The notes under the pieces: generated by a model
The model's database searches: none
Seen by the model: the letters and a program-made list of their open reading frames with translations, nothing else
Told to the model about the DNA's origin: nothing
DNA from: CAVTGO01 sp963734275
Lineage (GTDB): Bacteria; Actinomycetota; UBA4738; HRBIN12
Direction of reading: 5' to 3'
Assembly (NCBI GenBank): GCA_963734275.1
Contig: CAVTGO010000013.1
Coordinates: 496,001 to 560,000 of the forward strand
DNA: 64,000 nucleotides
Shown: positions 35,434 through 43,610 of the stretch, piece after piece
Layout: every line of letters begins with the position of its first letter
How positions within the stretch are numbered: the first letter of the stretch is position 1
Translations under genes and position numbers: made by a program

Positions 35434-36075
35434 ATGGCCGAGCCCGAACAGGACAGAACCCCCCAGGAGCACGACCTGACGCCGAGCGGCGGCGGCCCAC
35501 CCGAGCGCGACCGACCCCGCACCGACGAGCAGCGGCCATGGCTTCGCTGCTACCGCTGCTGGTCTCAGAACCTCGAGGCCCAGGTCCACTACGACGCGAT
35601 CCTGAGGATCGACCCGGAGTCGGGTGGCTTCTCCGAGCGGCTCGACGAGGTGCAGGAGGCGGTCGTCCAGTGCCGCGACTGCCTGCACGACCAGCCGCAC
35701 CTGACGTTCACGGACGGCCGCCTCGAACAGGTCGAGGACCGCTGGGAGCGGATGGTGACCGGCACGCCGTGGGTGGCCTCCTGCACGGTGACCGTGGACC
35801 AGGACCTGGTCGACATCTGCTCCGGGCCTGAGGCGGCCGACTCGCTCACGTACGGCGCCTTCGGCGAAGGCGGCACGCGCGAGTTCTTCACCCACGTGCG
35901 CTTCCACAAGCACGACGAGGACAAGATCACGATCCACCTGCTGGTCGAGCTCTACGCCCGCACGGCGGAGGAGGCCGCCGAGGTACTGGAAGAGTCCTCA
36001 CGCGGCCAGCTCACGATCACCTCGCTCGCCGAGGAGTCCCGGCCTCCCGCGGCCGAGTCAGACGAAGCCCACTAA
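35434..36075 (+). CDS. Conserved hypothetical protein with two Cys pairs
   Basis: 213 residues. A disordered Pro/Asp/Glu N-terminus (about 1-33) is followed by CYRCWSQNLEAQ and, 40 residues later, VVQCRDCLHDQPHLTF, together a possible zinc ribbon. The second half (TGTPWVASCTVTVDQDLVDI, HVRFHKHDEDKITIHLLVEL, RTAEEAAEVLEES) is alpha/beta without recognised catalytic residues. It begins 5 bases after moaA on the same strand and is probably co-transcribed with it. I do not recognise a named family, and a link to molybdopterin is inference from position only. Confidence 0.6.
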   Translation: MAEPEQDRTPQEHDLTPSGGGPPERDRPRTDEQRPWLRCYRCWSQNLEAQVHYDAILRIDPESGGFSERLDEVQEAVVQCRDCLHDQPHLTFTDGRLEQVEDRWERMVTGTPWVASCTVTVDQDLVDICSGPEAADSLTYGAFGEGGTREFFTHVRFHKHDEDKITIHLLVELYARTAEEAAEVLEESSRGQLTITSLAEESRPPAAESDEAH

Positions 36076-36099
36076 CTGCTGCGCATTAAATAGCGCGCA

Positions 36100-36810
36100 C
36101 TAGCTGCGCTCGGCGGGGTCGGCGCGGCGCCTCGCGCGTCGACCGAGCAGCCCGCCCCGGCGGCGAGTTGCGCGGCGCGTGACCGGTTGCTCGGGTGCCT
36201 CGGCCGCAGGGCTGGCAGCCGGACGACTGTCGGCCGCAGGGCTCTCGGCCGGAGGGCGGTCAGCCGGAGCCTCCACGCGAGCTCGCTCTGGGGCGGGGGC
36301 CGGGACCGGTGCCGGCGCCGCCTCCGACTCCCGGACTGCCTCACCCCTGACCGGCAGCGCCGCCAGGAAACCGAGCCCGTAGGCGGCAAACATCGTGATG
36401 AGCGCCCCGGTGCCGTAATAGAAGCCGATCCATTCGAGCACCCGCGTGCCGTTGTCGCCGATCGCGGCTCCGGTCGCCTGCACGCCGTCGTTCCACAGCA
36501 TGCTGACAGTCGGTCCGACCACGAACCACAGGCCGCCGGCGAGCGCCAGCAGGCCGCCCAAGGATGCGGTCGAGCGGCTCGTGCTGTAGAGCATGATCAG
36601 ACCGCCCAAGACAGCTGCTGCCCCGGGAAGCACCGACAACCAGAGCCGATCGATGCTCCAGTCCCAGGTGCTCGTGGTGCCGATCTGATAGTCGAAGTAC
36701 GGGCCCACGAACGGGATCAGTGCGCCCCACAGCCCCAGCACCACCAGGAACAGCCCCGTCGCGGCGCCGCGGCGCCTTGGAATGCGGCGTGTTGCGAAGC
36801 GTTTCCTCAC
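36100..36810 (-). CDS. Four-helix membrane protein with long Pro/Ala-rich tail
   Basis: 236 residues. Four hydrophobic segments (GLFLVVLGLWGALIPFV, WLSVLPGAAAVLGGLIML, LGGLLALAGGLWFVVGPTVS, LITMFAAYGLGFLAAL) occupy residues 18-155. The rest is a low-complexity Pro/Ala/Glu tail ending in a very basic RRATRRRGGLLGRRARRRAD segment. The N-terminus is also basic. The sequence resembles unnamed actinobacterial membrane proteins; there is no catalytic motif. It converges on the moaA-linked gene and is followed by no partner. Confidence 0.65.
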   Translation of the reverse strand: MRKRFATRRIPRRRGAATGLFLVVLGLWGALIPFVGPYFDYQIGTTSTWDWSIDRLWLSVLPGAAAVLGGLIMLYSTSRSTASLGGLLALAGGLWFVVGPTVSMLWNDGVQATGAAIGDNGTRVLEWIGFYYGTGALITMFAAYGLGFLAALPVRGEAVRESEAAPAPVPAPAPERARVEAPADRPPAESPAADSRPAASPAAEAPEQPVTRRATRRRGGLLGRRARRRADPAERS

Positions 36811-36869
36811 GGCGCTTTTTGCCTACCCCGTCAGAGCAGGCCAAAACCGGCGCCCAGAGGATCTACGGC

Positions 36870-38699
36870 TCAGCGGGCGCCGAGGCGCTCCTCGAGCCTG
36901 TCGAGCTCGTCGTGCAGTGCCGGCGGCAGCCGGTCCCCGAACTGTGCGAAGTGCTCGCGGAGCTGCGGCATCGAGCCGGCGAGCTCCTCCGGGTCGACGG
37001 TCAGGAGCTCGTCCATCTGCTCCTCGGTCACGTCGAGGCCCTCGGTCTCGATCGCGCCCTTTGCCGGCACCAGCCCGTTCGGCGTCTCCACCGCGTCGGC
37101 CTTGTCCTCGCACCGCCGGAAGATCCAAGCCAGCACCCGGCTGTTCTCGCCGAATCCCGGCCAGAGGAACTTGCCCGAGGCATCCTTGCGGAACCAGTTC
37201 ACGTTGAACAGCCTCGGCAGCTTTTCGGAGCCGCCCTGCTCGCCGATTTGGAGCCAGTGACCGAAATAGTCGGCCATGTGGTACCCGCAGAACGGCAGCA
37301 TCGCGAACGGGTCGAAACGGAGCTTGCCGACGGCCCCGGCGGCGGCGGCGGTCGTCTCGGACGCCATCACGGACCCGAGGAACACACCGTGCTGCCAGTC
37401 GAAGGCCTCCCGCACGAGCGGCACGACGGTCGAACGCCGGCCCCCGAACAGGATCGCGTCTATCGGCACGCCGGCGGGGTCCTCCCACTCGGGCGCCATC
37501 GACGGGCACTGCCCCGCGGGCGTCGTAAAGCGCGCGTTCGGGTGCGCCGCCGGGCCCTCCGCGTCGGGAGTCCACTCGCCGCCGCGCCAGTCGATCAGGT
37601 GCGCCGGCGGCTCCTCGGTCATTCCCTCCCACCAGATGTCGCGGTCGTCGGTCAGCGCGCAGTTCGTGAAGACGGAGCGGGCGCGGACGGTCTTCATCGC
37701 GTTCGCGTTGGTCTTGTCGCTCGTCCCAGGTGCGACGCCGAAGAAGCCGGCCTCGGGATTGATGGCGTAGAGCCGCCCGTCCGGGCCGAATTTCATCCAG
37801 GCGATGTCATCGCCGATCGTCTCGACCTTCCAGCCTGGAAGCGTCGGGATCAGCATCGCGAGGTTGGTCTTGCCGCAAGCGGACGGGAACGCCCCCGCGA
37901 TGTACTTGGTCTCACCCTCCGGGGACGTGAGCTTGAGGATCAGCATGTGCTCGGCCAACCAGCCTTCGTCGCGCGCCATCACGGAGGCGATCCGAAGCGC
38001 GAAGCACTTCTTCCCGAGCAGTGCGTTGCCGCCGTAACCGGAGCCGTATGAGGTGATCTCGCGGGACTCGGGGAAGTGGACGATGTACTTGTTCTCCGCG
38101 TCGCACGGCCACGGCACGTCCTCGCGCCCGTCGCTCAGCGGATAGCCGACCGAGTGCAGGCACGGCACGAACTCACCGTCGGAGCCGAGCACGTCGAGCG
38201 CGTCCTGGCCCATCCTGGTCATGATCCGCATGCTGACCGCCACGTAGGCAGAGTCCGTGATCTGCACGCCGATGTGCGCGATCGGGGAGCCAAGCGGGCC
38301 CATCGAGAAGGGCACCACGTACATCGTGCGGCCCTCCATCGCTCCATCGAGCAGCTCGCGCAGCACCTCCTTCATCTCCGCGGGGTCGCGCCAGTTGTTG
38401 GTCGGGCCGGCATCCGACTCCTTCTCGGAGCAGATGAAGGTCCGGTCCTCGACGCGCGCGACGTCGCCGGGGTCGGAGCGCGCGAGATAGGAGTTGGGCC
38501 GCTTGGCGTCCGACAGCTTCTCGAAGGTGCCAGCCTCGACGAGCTCGCGGCAGAGCTCGTCGTACTCCTCCTCGGAGCCGTCGCACCAGTGAATCGCGCT
38601 TGGCCGCGTGAGCGCCGCGACCTCCTCGACCCAGGTCCGCAGCCTCTGATGCTTGGTCGGCGCGTCCGTGCGCTCGGTTGCTGTGCTCGACTCGTTCAA
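36870..38699 (-). CDS. pckG: Phosphoenolpyruvate carboxykinase (GTP)
   Basis: Converts oxaloacetate and GTP to PEP, the entry step of gluconeogenesis. The 609-residue protein has the GTP-type signatures: YLARSDPGDVARVEDRTFIC, NNWRDP, GSGYGGNALLGKKCFALRIA, and the kinase-1 loop AGAFPSACGKTNLAML with the active Cys, followed by EAGFFGVAPGTSDKTNANAM and FGENSRVLAWIFRRCE. This is the GTP enzyme usual in actinobacteria, not the ATP form. The start is a TTG with AAGGAG about 11 bases upstream. An inverted repeat sits in the leader. Frame intact. Confidence 0.95.
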   Translation of the reverse strand: MNESSTATERTDAPTKHQRLRTWVEEVAALTRPSAIHWCDGSEEEYDELCRELVEAGTFEKLSDAKRPNSYLARSDPGDVARVEDRTFICSEKESDAGPTNNWRDPAEMKEVLRELLDGAMEGRTMYVVPFSMGPLGSPIAHIGVQITDSAYVAVSMRIMTRMGQDALDVLGSDGEFVPCLHSVGYPLSDGREDVPWPCDAENKYIVHFPESREITSYGSGYGGNALLGKKCFALRIASVMARDEGWLAEHMLILKLTSPEGETKYIAGAFPSACGKTNLAMLIPTLPGWKVETIGDDIAWMKFGPDGRLYAINPEAGFFGVAPGTSDKTNANAMKTVRARSVFTNCALTDDRDIWWEGMTEEPPAHLIDWRGGEWTPDAEGPAAHPNARFTTPAGQCPSMAPEWEDPAGVPIDAILFGGRRSTVVPLVREAFDWQHGVFLGSVMASETTAAAAGAVGKLRFDPFAMLPFCGYHMADYFGHWLQIGEQGGSEKLPRLFNVNWFRKDASGKFLWPGFGENSRVLAWIFRRCEDKADAVETPNGLVPAKGAIETEGLDVTEEQMDELLTVDPEELAGSMPQLREHFAQFGDRLPPALHDELDRLEERLGAR

Positions 38700-38702
38700 A
38701 GG

Positions 38703-38733
38703 TGGATCAACTCCTTGATTGGCGAATCAACTA
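38703..38733 (-). promoter_or_regulatory. Inverted repeat in the pckG leader, possible operator
   Basis: TTGATT (38715-38720) and AATCAA (38725-38730) form a perfect inverted repeat with a GGCG centre, and a further GATCAA half-site lies at 38705-38710. The pckG Shine-Dalgarno AAGGAG overlaps the left arm. A repressor or an RNA hairpin acting here would affect initiation or translation of pckG. No named regulator can be assigned by eye. Confidence 0.35.
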
Positions 38734-38784
38734 ACCGGATTCTGCCCGATTCGGCGCCCAAAGGGCGGATCGGCTGATCTGGGC

Positions 38785-39321
38785 TCAGCCGGTGCTGCCG
38801 GGCCGGCGGGGTACGAGCACGGCGCGCTTGAAGGTCGCCACGAGCTCGTTGCGCTGGTTGTAGACGTCGGTTTTGACCTTCACGATGCCGCGGTCGGGCT
38901 TGGACTGCGAAGGCCTGACCTCGAGCACCTCTGACTGGGCGTACAGGGTGTCGCCGTGGAACACCGGGGCCGGGTGGCTGAGCTCCTCGGTCGCGAGATT
39001 CGCGATCGCCTTGCCCGAGACGTCGGCCACGGACATGCCGAGCGCAAGCGAGTAGACCAGCGGCCCCACCACCACGTTCCTGCCCTGCTGAGACTGCCGT
39101 GCGTATTCGTCATTGAGGTGCAGCGGGTGGTGGTTCATCGTGATCAGGCAGAACAGATGATCGTCCGCCTCGGTCACGGTCTTCGCGGGCCAGTGCTTGT
39201 AGGTCGCGCCCTCCTCGAAGTCCTCCAGATACCGCCCATAGGGACGAGCGCCGCTCGCCTCACGGGAGGCCTGGTCGAAGGTCGTCCCCTGCTTCTCCGT
39301 TTCCTGGTCAGTCGTCGCCAA
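38785..39321 (-). CDS. MaoC-like hydratase, probable mesaconyl-CoA hydratase
   Basis: 178-residue hotdog-fold hydratase. The motif region reads TEADDHLFCLITMNHHPLHL followed by NDEYARQSQQGRNVVVGPLV, which carries the Asp and His of the MaoC active site, and VFHGDTLYAQSEVLEV. This short form and its neighbours (SCP2, acyl-CoA dehydrogenase, divergent malyl-CoA lyase) match the actinobacterial ethylmalonyl-CoA set, in which this position is mesaconyl-CoA hydratase. It is the last gene of a three-gene minus-strand run. A TTG is used as start, with GGAGG 12 bases upstream. Frame intact. Confidence 0.8.
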   Translation of the reverse strand: MATTDQETEKQGTTFDQASREASGARPYGRYLEDFEEGATYKHWPAKTVTEADDHLFCLITMNHHPLHLNDEYARQSQQGRNVVVGPLVYSLALGMSVADVSGKAIANLATEELSHPAPVFHGDTLYAQSEVLEVRPSQSKPDRGIVKVKTDVYNQRNELVATFKRAVLVPRRPGSTG

Positions 39322-39326
39322 ACCGC

Positions 39327-39716
39327 CTACAACCTCCGTTTCTTCGTCTTCTCGCGCGCCTCGTGTCGCTCGATGACTCTACCGACCAGCTTGATGATCT
39401 CGTCCTGGCCGGTCACCCGGACGTAGCCGTTCTCATAGGCGTCACGCCAATGCTGGAGGCGCCCGTCCCGGGCGAGCTCGTTGAAATGCGAGCGCGGCGC
39501 GAGCACCGTCACCTTCGCGTCCGCTCCGGGGTCACGCTTCACGTCGATATCAGGCAGCTGGACCCGCCAGGTCTGCGAGTCGCGGCGTGCGCGCAGGTCC
39601 AGCCTGATGACCAGTTTCAGCTGCTTCAGCGCAGGCACTTCCTCCAGGAAGCGCATCGCGCCCAGTTCGATCAGCTCTTTGGTGCCCTCCGCCAAGTGTG
39701 GCGGAAGCGTATCCAA
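39327..39716 (-). CDS. SCP2-type sterol/lipid carrier domain protein
   Basis: 129 residues, one SCP2-like fold: LKLVIRLDLRARRDSQTWRV, DIDVKRDPGADAKVTVLAPR, FNELARDGRLQHWRDAYENG and YVRVTGQDEIIKLVGRVI. Such proteins bind acyl-CoA or lipids in a hydrophobic tunnel. It lies between the acyl-CoA dehydrogenase and the MaoC gene, 5 and 14 bases from them, so all three are one operon, and a role in handling acyl-CoA intermediates is a fair inference. The start is a TTG. Frame intact. Confidence 0.7.
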   Translation of the reverse strand: MDTLPPHLAEGTKELIELGAMRFLEEVPALKQLKLVIRLDLRARRDSQTWRVQLPDIDVKRDPGADAKVTVLAPRSHFNELARDGRLQHWRDAYENGYVRVTGQDEIIKLVGRVIERHEAREKTKKRRL

Positions 39717-39730
39717 GCGCGGACAAGCGC

Positions 39731-40939
39731 CTAGATCTTGTGTCGCTCCAGCAGCTTCTTGCCGATCACCATGCGCTGGATCTCGCTGGTGCCCTCTCCG
39801 ATCAGAAGCAGTGGCGCGTCGCGATACAGGCGCTCGATCTCGTACTCCTTCGAGTAGCCGTAGCCGCCGTGGATGCGAAACGAGTCCTCCACGACCTCCT
39901 TGCCGGCCTCCGACGCGTAGAGCTTCGCCATCCCGGCCTCGACGTCCGAGCGCTGGCCGGCGTCCTTCATGCGCGCGGCCTTGAAGGTCAGAAGACGCGC
40001 GGCCTCGACCTTGGTCGCCATGTCGGCGAGCTTGAACTGGATCGCCTGGTGCTGGGCGATCGGCTTGCCGAAGGTCTTGCGCTCCTGCGAGTAGCGGAGC
40101 GCCAGCTCGAGCGCCCGCTGCGCGATCCCCACGCCGCGCGCTGCCACGTTCACGCGCCCGACCTCGAGTGCATCCATCATCTGGCGGAAGCCCTGGCCGA
40201 GACCGGCCTCCTCGCCGCCGAGAATCCGGTCGGGGGAGCAGCGGTAGCCGTCGTAGACGAGCTCGGTGGACTCGACGCCCTTGTAGCCCATCTTCTTGAT
40301 CTTGGGCGGGATCACGAGGCCGGCGTAGTCACCGGTGTTCTCCTCCACCCCGGGCTCCTTCTCCGTGATGAAGCAGGTCATGCCCTTGTAGGGCGGGTCG
40401 GCCTTCGGGTCGTTCTTCATCAGCACGAACACGACTCCCGACAGGAGGCCGTTGGTGACCCACATCTTCTGGCCGTTCAGGACCCAGGCGTCGCCCTCCT
40501 TGGTGGCGGTCGCCTTGATGCCCTGGACGTCGGAGCCCACCTCGGGCTCGGACAGCGAGAAGGCCGCGCGCAGCTCGCCCGTCGCCATCCTCGGCAGGAA
40601 GTGCTGCTTCTGCTCGTCGGTGCCGAACTTCATCAGCAGGTAGGAGCCGATGAAATGGGTGTTCACGACGCCCGAGATCGAGATCCAGCCGCGGGAGAGC
40701 TCCTCCACGATCATCGCGTAGGTGGTGAGGTCGAGGCCCATCCCGCCGTACTCCTCGGGGATCGTGACCCCGAACAGCCCGAGCTCCTTCATCTGCTCCA
40801 CGATCGGCCCCGGGAACGAGTCCTCGTGGTCGTAGTGCTCGGCGTTGGGGATGATCTGCTCGTCGACGAACTGCCGGACCATCTCGGTGATCGCGCGCTG
40901 CTCGTCGGTCTTCTCCAGAAGCTCTGTGGCTACGGCCAT
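39731..40939 (-). CDS. Acyl-CoA dehydrogenase, candidate methylsuccinyl-CoA dehydrogenase
   Basis: FAD-dependent dehydrogenase of 402 residues. Family blocks are present in order: FGVTIPEEYGGMGLDLTTYA, AFSLSEPEVGSDVQGIKATA, WVLNGQKMWVTNG, RQMMDALEVGRVNVAARGVG, and the C-terminal HGGYGYSKEYEIERLYRDA with LLIGEGTSEIQRMVIGKKLL, where the Glu of IGEGTSE is the usual base. It is the first gene of the acd-scp2-maoC operon and is divergent from malyl-CoA lyase. Context favours methylsuccinyl-CoA dehydrogenase, but sequence alone cannot separate it from other short-chain members. Frame intact. Confidence 0.85.
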   Translation of the reverse strand: MAVATELLEKTDEQRAITEMVRQFVDEQIIPNAEHYDHEDSFPGPIVEQMKELGLFGVTIPEEYGGMGLDLTTYAMIVEELSRGWISISGVVNTHFIGSYLLMKFGTDEQKQHFLPRMATGELRAAFSLSEPEVGSDVQGIKATATKEGDAWVLNGQKMWVTNGLLSGVVFVLMKNDPKADPPYKGMTCFITEKEPGVEENTGDYAGLVIPPKIKKMGYKGVESTELVYDGYRCSPDRILGGEEAGLGQGFRQMMDALEVGRVNVAARGVGIAQRALELALRYSQERKTFGKPIAQHQAIQFKLADMATKVEAARLLTFKAARMKDAGQRSDVEAGMAKLYASEAGKEVVEDSFRIHGGYGYSKEYEIERLYRDAPLLLIGEGTSEIQRMVIGKKLLERHKI

Positions 40940-41127
40940 CGGCGTTGACTCCCTAATCGGTTTCGAGGCGAAGGATAACGGCGCCGGGGCGGCGCTCCAG
41001 GTCAGCCAGCGTCTTTCCGAGCGCGAGCCCGTAGCTCACGTTGATCGCGGCGAACACAGCGATTTGGAGTCCCACCCGAGGGGCATGTGATCGGCTCGAA
41101 GGGACCGCGCCTGTAGATTTCGGAGCA

Positions 41128-42180
41128 ATGCGAAGCCCCCGCGACTTCTTGAAGCCCCTGGCGATCGGTGCTCCCGACCCGGTCACGGAGATCCCGTTCC
41201 CGCCCTCGCGGATGATCCACTTCTTCGACGCATCCAACGAGAAGATGGCGGCGAAGGTGCCCGACATGGCCAAGCAGGCGGACATCCTGCTGGGCAATCT
41301 CGAGGACGCGATCCCGGCCGACCGCAAGGAGGCGGCCCGGGAGGGACTGATCCGTGTCGGCAAGGAGGTCGACTTCGGCGATACCCAGCTGTGGACCCGT
41401 GTCAACAGCCTCGAAAGCCCTTGGGTGCTCGACGACATCACCCAGCTCGTCACGGAGATCGGGGACAAGCTCAGCGTCATCATGGTTCCCAAGGTCGAGG
41501 GGCCTTGGGACATCCACTACGTGGACCGCCTGCTCGCGCAGCTGGAGGCCAAGATCGGCCTCGACGAGCCCTTGCTGGTGCACGCGATCCTCGAGACCTC
41601 ACAGGGAGTCGTGAACCTGGAGGAGATCGCGACCGCGAGCCCTCGCATGCAGGGCATGAGCTTCGGCCCCGCGGACCTGGCGGCCTCGCGCCGCATGAAG
41701 ACCACGCGCGTCGGCGGCGGCCACCCGGGGTACCGCGTGATCGAGGACCCGGATCCGGATGACCCGGACAAGCCGCGCGCCACTGCCCAGCAGGACCCCT
41801 GGCACTACTCGATCGCGCGCATGGTGGACGCCTGCACCTCCGCCGGGATCCTGCCCTTCTACGGGCCCTACGGCGACATCAAGGACGTGCAGGGATGCGA
41901 GACCCAGTTCCGGGCGGCGTTCCTGCTCGGCTGCGTGGGCGCATGGTCGCTGCACCCGGTCCAGATCGAGATCGCCAAGAAGGTCTTCTCGCCCCCGCCG
42001 GACGAGGTGAAGTTCGCAAAGAAGGTGCTCGAGGCGATCCCCGACGGCCGGGGCGTGCACATGATCGACGGCAAGATGCAGGACGACGCCACGTGGAAGC
42101 AATGCAAGGTGATGGTGTCGCTCGCCGAGATGCTGGCCCGGAAGGACCCCGAGCTCGCGAAGGCCTACGAGCTGAACTAG
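41128..42180 (+). CDS. Malyl-CoA/beta-methylmalyl-CoA lyase family protein (HpcH/HpaI aldolase fold)
   Basis: 350-residue TIM-barrel lyase that would cleave beta-methylmalyl-CoA to glyoxylate and propionyl-CoA and make or cleave malyl-CoA. Blocks include RMIHFFDASNEKMAAKVPDM, DILLGNLEDAIPADRKEAAR, LWTRVNSLESPWVLDD, VIMVPKVEGPWDIHYVD, HAILETSQGVVNLEEIA with the metal Glu, SFGPADLAASRRM with the metal Asp, and GCVGAWSLHPVQIEIAKKVF. This matches the actinobacterial Mcl type. ATG 41128 has GGAGC directly upstream; the open frame extends further but without conserved sequence. It is divergent from the acyl-CoA dehydrogenase. Confidence 0.88.
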   Translation: MRSPRDFLKPLAIGAPDPVTEIPFPPSRMIHFFDASNEKMAAKVPDMAKQADILLGNLEDAIPADRKEAAREGLIRVGKEVDFGDTQLWTRVNSLESPWVLDDITQLVTEIGDKLSVIMVPKVEGPWDIHYVDRLLAQLEAKIGLDEPLLVHAILETSQGVVNLEEIATASPRMQGMSFGPADLAASRRMKTTRVGGGHPGYRVIEDPDPDDPDKPRATAQQDPWHYSIARMVDACTSAGILPFYGPYGDIKDVQGCETQFRAAFLLGCVGAWSLHPVQIEIAKKVFSPPPDEVKFAKKVLEAIPDGRGVHMIDGKMQDDATWKQCKVMVSLAEMLARKDPELAKAYELN

Positions 42181-42228
42181 CGGTCAGGCGAGCGCTACTC
42201 CAGCCCTCCCAGCGTGTTGAAGGGAGCC

Positions 42229-43485
42229 ATGAGCACACTCCGTCTCAGTTCTATCGCCCTCGCCGCGGCGGCGCTCGTGGCGCCTGCCGCCGAGGCTCGC
42301 CCGTGGAGCGTCGACAAGGTCGCGACGCCGGGCCCGTCTCTCAGCCGCGGGGTCGACGTGCTGCCGAACGGGCGTGCGGTCGTGCTCCTGCAGCGCCGCG
42401 CCGGCGGTCAGAACCGGCTCGAGCTGAGGATCGGCCGCACCACGCGGATGCTCGACGGGACGGCTCGTTCCTTTCTCTCGACCGACATCCAGCACGACAG
42501 GCGCGGCAGGCTGGCGGTGGTGTGGCGACGCATCGTCGACGGCCAGATCCAGGCCTTCGCCTGGACGGCGCGCGGCGGCAGGCAGCAGGTGAGCGCCGAG
42601 CGCCAGAGCGTGGGCCACGTTTCCCTCTCCATCGCCCCCAACGGCCGCGCGGCGCTTGCGTACAGCTCACCGGTTGGAGTCTTCCTCGCGCGCGGTGCCT
42701 CGGGCGCCGGGTTCGGCGCCCCCACGGCGATTGGCGCTGGGACACCCACTTTGCTGCCCGACGTCGCGGTCTCGAGCGGCGAGCGCGTGGTGGTGGCCTG
42801 GAGCGACGGCAAGAGGGTCCTCGTCCGGGTGGCGAGGCAGGGCGTGCTCGGCGTCACGTACGTGGTGAGCCTGAGACCCGCTGCGGCGGGCAACACGCTG
42901 GTTCCCGGCGTGCCGCGGGTGGTCATCACGAGTGGCGGTCGAGCCGTGGTGGCGGTTTCGTCATCGGAGCTCCGGGGCCCCTCCCCGGCGCCCGGTGCGA
43001 CGCCCGTCGTCGCCGATCGGCGCGTCGAGGCGTTCGACTGGCCGCGCGCTGCGCCGCGCCCGAGTGCCGTCGCGACGCTTTCGCGGGGAGCCGCGGCCGG
43101 AGATGCCGAGATCGTCGCTCACGGACAATCAGCGGTGATCGCCTGGACGCAGCGTCCGCAGGGCGCCCCACGCTCCCTCTGGACGACCCGCTGGACACGG
43201 GCCGGCCTGCAGCGGCCGAACGTCTACGACACCCGCATGCTGGATCTGCCGGTCGTGCTGACCCCCGCGCCACGCGGTGCCGTGGATGCCTACTACAGCA
43301 CCGCTCAGCGATGGTTCACGGTGCGCCTGAGCGCAGCCGGCCTCTATCGCGGCACGTCCACCGTGACCGGCCCCGGTACGCAGGTCCCGCTCATCGACGC
43401 CGCGGCCGCCGGACCCCATGCCGCGGCCAGCTGGACCGTGGGCGGCCCCGGGACCTATGTCCAGCTCGCGCGCCCGGCGCGCTGA
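42229..43485 (+). CDS. Secreted beta-propeller-like protein of unknown function
   Basis: 418 residues with a signal peptide (LSSIALAAAALVAPAAEA). The mature region is Ala/Val/Arg-rich and repeats a strand-turn-strand pattern of about 45 residues, such as GVDVLPNGRAVVLLQRR, DIQHDRRGRLAVVWRRI, LSIAPNGRAALAYSSP, DVAVSSGERVVVAWSDGK and VVITSGGRAVVAVSSS. This suggests a six- or seven-bladed propeller, as in many actinobacterial exported proteins. No enzyme residues are recognised. AAGGGAG six bases ahead of ATG 42229 supports the start. Frame intact. Confidence 0.7.
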   Translation: MSTLRLSSIALAAAALVAPAAEARPWSVDKVATPGPSLSRGVDVLPNGRAVVLLQRRAGGQNRLELRIGRTTRMLDGTARSFLSTDIQHDRRGRLAVVWRRIVDGQIQAFAWTARGGRQQVSAERQSVGHVSLSIAPNGRAALAYSSPVGVFLARGASGAGFGAPTAIGAGTPTLLPDVAVSSGERVVVAWSDGKRVLVRVARQGVLGVTYVVSLRPAAAGNTLVPGVPRVVITSGGRAVVAVSSSELRGPSPAPGATPVVADRRVEAFDWPRAAPRPSAVATLSRGAAAGDAEIVAHGQSAVIAWTQRPQGAPRSLWTTRWTRAGLQRPNVYDTRMLDLPVVLTPAPRGAVDAYYSTAQRWFTVRLSAAGLYRGTSTVTGPGTQVPLIDAAAAGPHAAASWTVGGPGTYVQLARPAR

Positions 43486-43511
43486 GCGGCTCGAACACCC
43501 GTCCGCGGAAG

Positions 43512-43539
43512 GCAACTCCCGGTTTGCACGCCGGGTTGC
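43512..43539 (+). other. Hairpin in the intergenic leader of the LysM/transglycosylase gene
   Basis: GCAA-CU-CCCGG pairs with CCGGG-UUGC around an eight-base loop (bulged CU), giving nine base pairs at 43512-43539. It lies between the propeller gene and the peptidoglycan hydrolase gene. It could be a terminator without a U-tract or part of a structured leader. I compared the region with the c-di-AMP riboswitch and did not find its conserved core. Confidence 0.35.
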
Positions 43540-43610
43540 AGCGTTAGGAGGCATCCGCACTCCGGACGAGGGCAAGACCAATGCGGCAATTCCCAGGGAA
43601 GGGAGCTCAG

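Noticed and set aside
40953..41075. A short minus-strand open frame (about 40 codons) ahead of the acyl-CoA dehydrogenase, with a hydrophobic N-terminal half
   Set aside because: It looks mildly protein-like but has no convincing ribosome site of its own, overlaps the divergent promoter region and matches nothing I recognise.
43486..43610. A c-di-AMP riboswitch upstream of the LysM transglycosylase
   Set aside because: The gene type fits, but the GGGGGA-ACCAAU and CAGCUAACC-CGUA cores are absent on the plus strand; only a hairpin remains.
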